Below are positions 21,971 through 22,896 of a stretch of DNA of 22,896 nucleotides, in pieces; the stretch's first letter is position 1, and each line of letters starts with the position of its first letter. Below the pieces are notes generated by a model. The model was not told where the DNA came from, ran no database searches, and was given only the letters and a program-made list of their open reading frames with translations. The stretch covers positions 1-22,896 of the forward strand of contig JAEWAX010000023.1 of the NCBI GenBank assembly GCA_023391425.1. The letters run 5' to 3'. The DNA comes from Bacillota bacterium (GTDB lineage: Bacteria; Bacillota; Clostridia; Acetivibrionales; DSM-1351). Both the position numbers and the translations under genes were made by a program.

Positions 21971-22153
21971 CGAAGACTTAGTTCAGATGAAGTTTTCTGA
22001 ATTCTAGCACTTTACAAGTATAAGTGCAACTAAGCCTCTGTCTTCGCCATTAGCTTGTCACAGGCTAAGTTTTCTTTATCGCCCTTATTTCGAGCTTGGT
22101 GATACTTAGCTCATGCTCAAAGAGCAGGAGTTTAGTATCTCCGCGAAGATACT
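21971..22153. promoter_or_regulatory. Structured region between the C-S lyase gene and azlC
   Basis: Successive potential folds: a three-way junction closed by cgaagac (21971-21977)/gtcttcg (22040-22046) and ttagtt/aactaa; a 7-bp hairpin tagcttg/caggcta (22051-22067); a long hairpin (22101-22139; 11 of 12 pairs plus an inner 5-bp stem); and hairpin agtatct/agatact (22134-22153). The last two share bases 22134-22139, so they are mutually exclusive. A weak minus-strand promoter (TTGCAC, 17 nt, TAGAAT at 22001-22006) also lies here. It fits a leader for azlCD or a 3' region of the lyase gene; no T-run terminator is present. Confidence 0.45.
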
Positions 22154-22195
22154 AGAACTATTTTAGATATAAAAATGATTTGTCTGCAACATTAT

Positions 22196-22896
22196 TTAGA
22201 ATGTTTTGTCATATGCTTTTTTAATTTGTTTAAGCCCTTCCTCAAGATATCTATGTGAGGTAGCGAAGTTCATCCGGAAGAATCCTCTTCCGCTTTCTCC
22301 AAAATGTGACCCCATATAAACAGTGACTTTAGCTCTATTTAAGAAAAAACTATTCATTTGCTCTTCGGTAAATCCGGTTTTTTGGTAATCAATCCATGCA
22401 AGGTATGTACCTTGTGAATTAACACATTCAAATAATGGCATATTAGACTTTATATAGTCATAGATAAATCTATGATTTGATTCAATGTAATTTATCACCT
22501 TTTCCAACCATTCATCGCACTGCGTATAGGCTGGTTCAAGAATAGCTGCTGCAAAGCTATTGGGGTTATGCAATCCCCATCGATCCACGGTATTCTTCAT
22601 TTTTTCACGCATACTATCATTTGCAATAATCATATTTGAGAGGATAATGCCTGGAACGTTAAACGTTTTAGTAATTGAGGATAATAAAATAGTACGTTGT
22701 CTTATCTCAGTTGAAATATCTATAATCGGAGTGTACCTTGCATTATCGAAAACTATGTCACCATGGACATCATCAGATAGCACAATCAAGTCATGTTTTT
22801 CACAAAATTGTGCAATTGAGGTTAATTCATGCCTATTCCATACCCGTCCTGTAGGATTATGCGGATTACATAAAATAAGCATTTTAACACTAGAAT
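22196..22896 (-). CDS. MalY/PatB-type pyridoxal-phosphate C-S lyase (aminotransferase fold), 5' truncated
   Basis: The C-terminal ~233 residues of a fold-type I PLP enzyme; the frame is open through the right edge, and the ATG at 22880 is internal. Landmarks are LILCNPHNPTGRVW, the PLP-ring Asp in LSDDVHGDIVF (family usually SDEIH), the Schiff-base Lys in SSITKTFNVPGI, and the C-terminal RGFFRMNFA with the carboxylate-binding Arg. This pattern is that of MalY/PatB cystathionine beta-lyases, which cleave cystathionine or cysteine conjugates to pyruvate, ammonia and a thiol. Its stop lies 388 nt before azlC. Substrate preference and any regulatory role (as in MalY) cannot be judged from this fragment. 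Confidence 0.9.
   Translation of the reverse strand, partial: SSVKMLILCNPHNPTGRVWNRHELTSIAQFCEKHDLIVLSDDVHGDIVFDNARYTPIIDISTEIRQRTILLSSITKTFNVPGIILSNMIIANDSMREKMKNTVDRWGLHNPNSFAAAILEPAYTQCDEWLEKVINYIESNHRFIYDYIKSNMPLFECVNSQGTYLAWIDYQKTGFTEEQMNSFFLNRAKVTVYMGSHFGESGRGFFRMNFATSHRYLEEGLKQIKKAYDKTF

Overview
The window is AT-rich, low-GC Gram-positive DNA. It probably comes from an anaerobic member of the class Clostridia, perhaps Lachnospiraceae-like. The evidence is a glycyl-radical activase (PflA), Firmicutes-style YesM/YesN signalling, strong AGGAGG or GGGGG ribosome binding sites, several TTG/GTG starts, consensus sigma-A promoters, and an archaeal/fungal-type aspartate-semialdehyde dehydrogenase. 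Genus assignment is inference. I saw no rRNA, tRNA, CRISPR array, prophage or transposase gene.

Layout. (1) 1-4006, + strand: a signalling operon holding a 5'-truncated YesN/AraC response regulator, a YesM/LytS-type kinase with almost no extracellular part, and a two-domain protein shaped like a sugar (CUT2: RbsA/MglA/XylG) ABC ATPase whose nucleotide-binding motifs are nearly all lost. (2) 3996-7808, - strand: pflA with a small membrane protein, an M48 membrane metalloprotease, and an isoaspartyl dipeptidase with an altered metal-bridging residue. (3) 7809-8253: a gene-free stretch with a ~300-bp MITE-like element. (4) 8254-10701, - strand: a three-gene polar amino-acid ABC importer whose promoter overlaps an ArgR-like operator, suggesting arginine uptake. 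(5) 11039-13535, + strand: a secreted coiled-coil L,D-transpeptidase, then asd behind a 12-bp tandem repeat. (6) 13764-16226: a large unrecognised protein with a degenerate cNMP-binding-like N-terminus. (7) 16302-17640: ridA (-) and a divergent P/Q/Y-rich protein with a beta-rich C-terminus. (8) 17779-21807, - strand: proA, glpK, azlD and azlC. (9) 21808-22195: a long structured non-coding region. (10) The 3' part of a MalY/PatB-type C-S lyase gene runs off the right edge.

Much of the window concerns amino acids: arginine-type import, branched-chain amino-acid export (AzlCD), Asd, ProA, RidA, isoaspartyl dipeptidase and the C-S lyase. The two observations most worth following are the kinase plus pseudo-ABC-ATPase signalling operon at 1-4006, and a dispersed structured ~125-nt element. 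Two copies of that element end 24-25 nt upstream of the start codons of amino-acid transport genes (9660-9784 and 21832-21956), and a fragment lies at 16834-16886.
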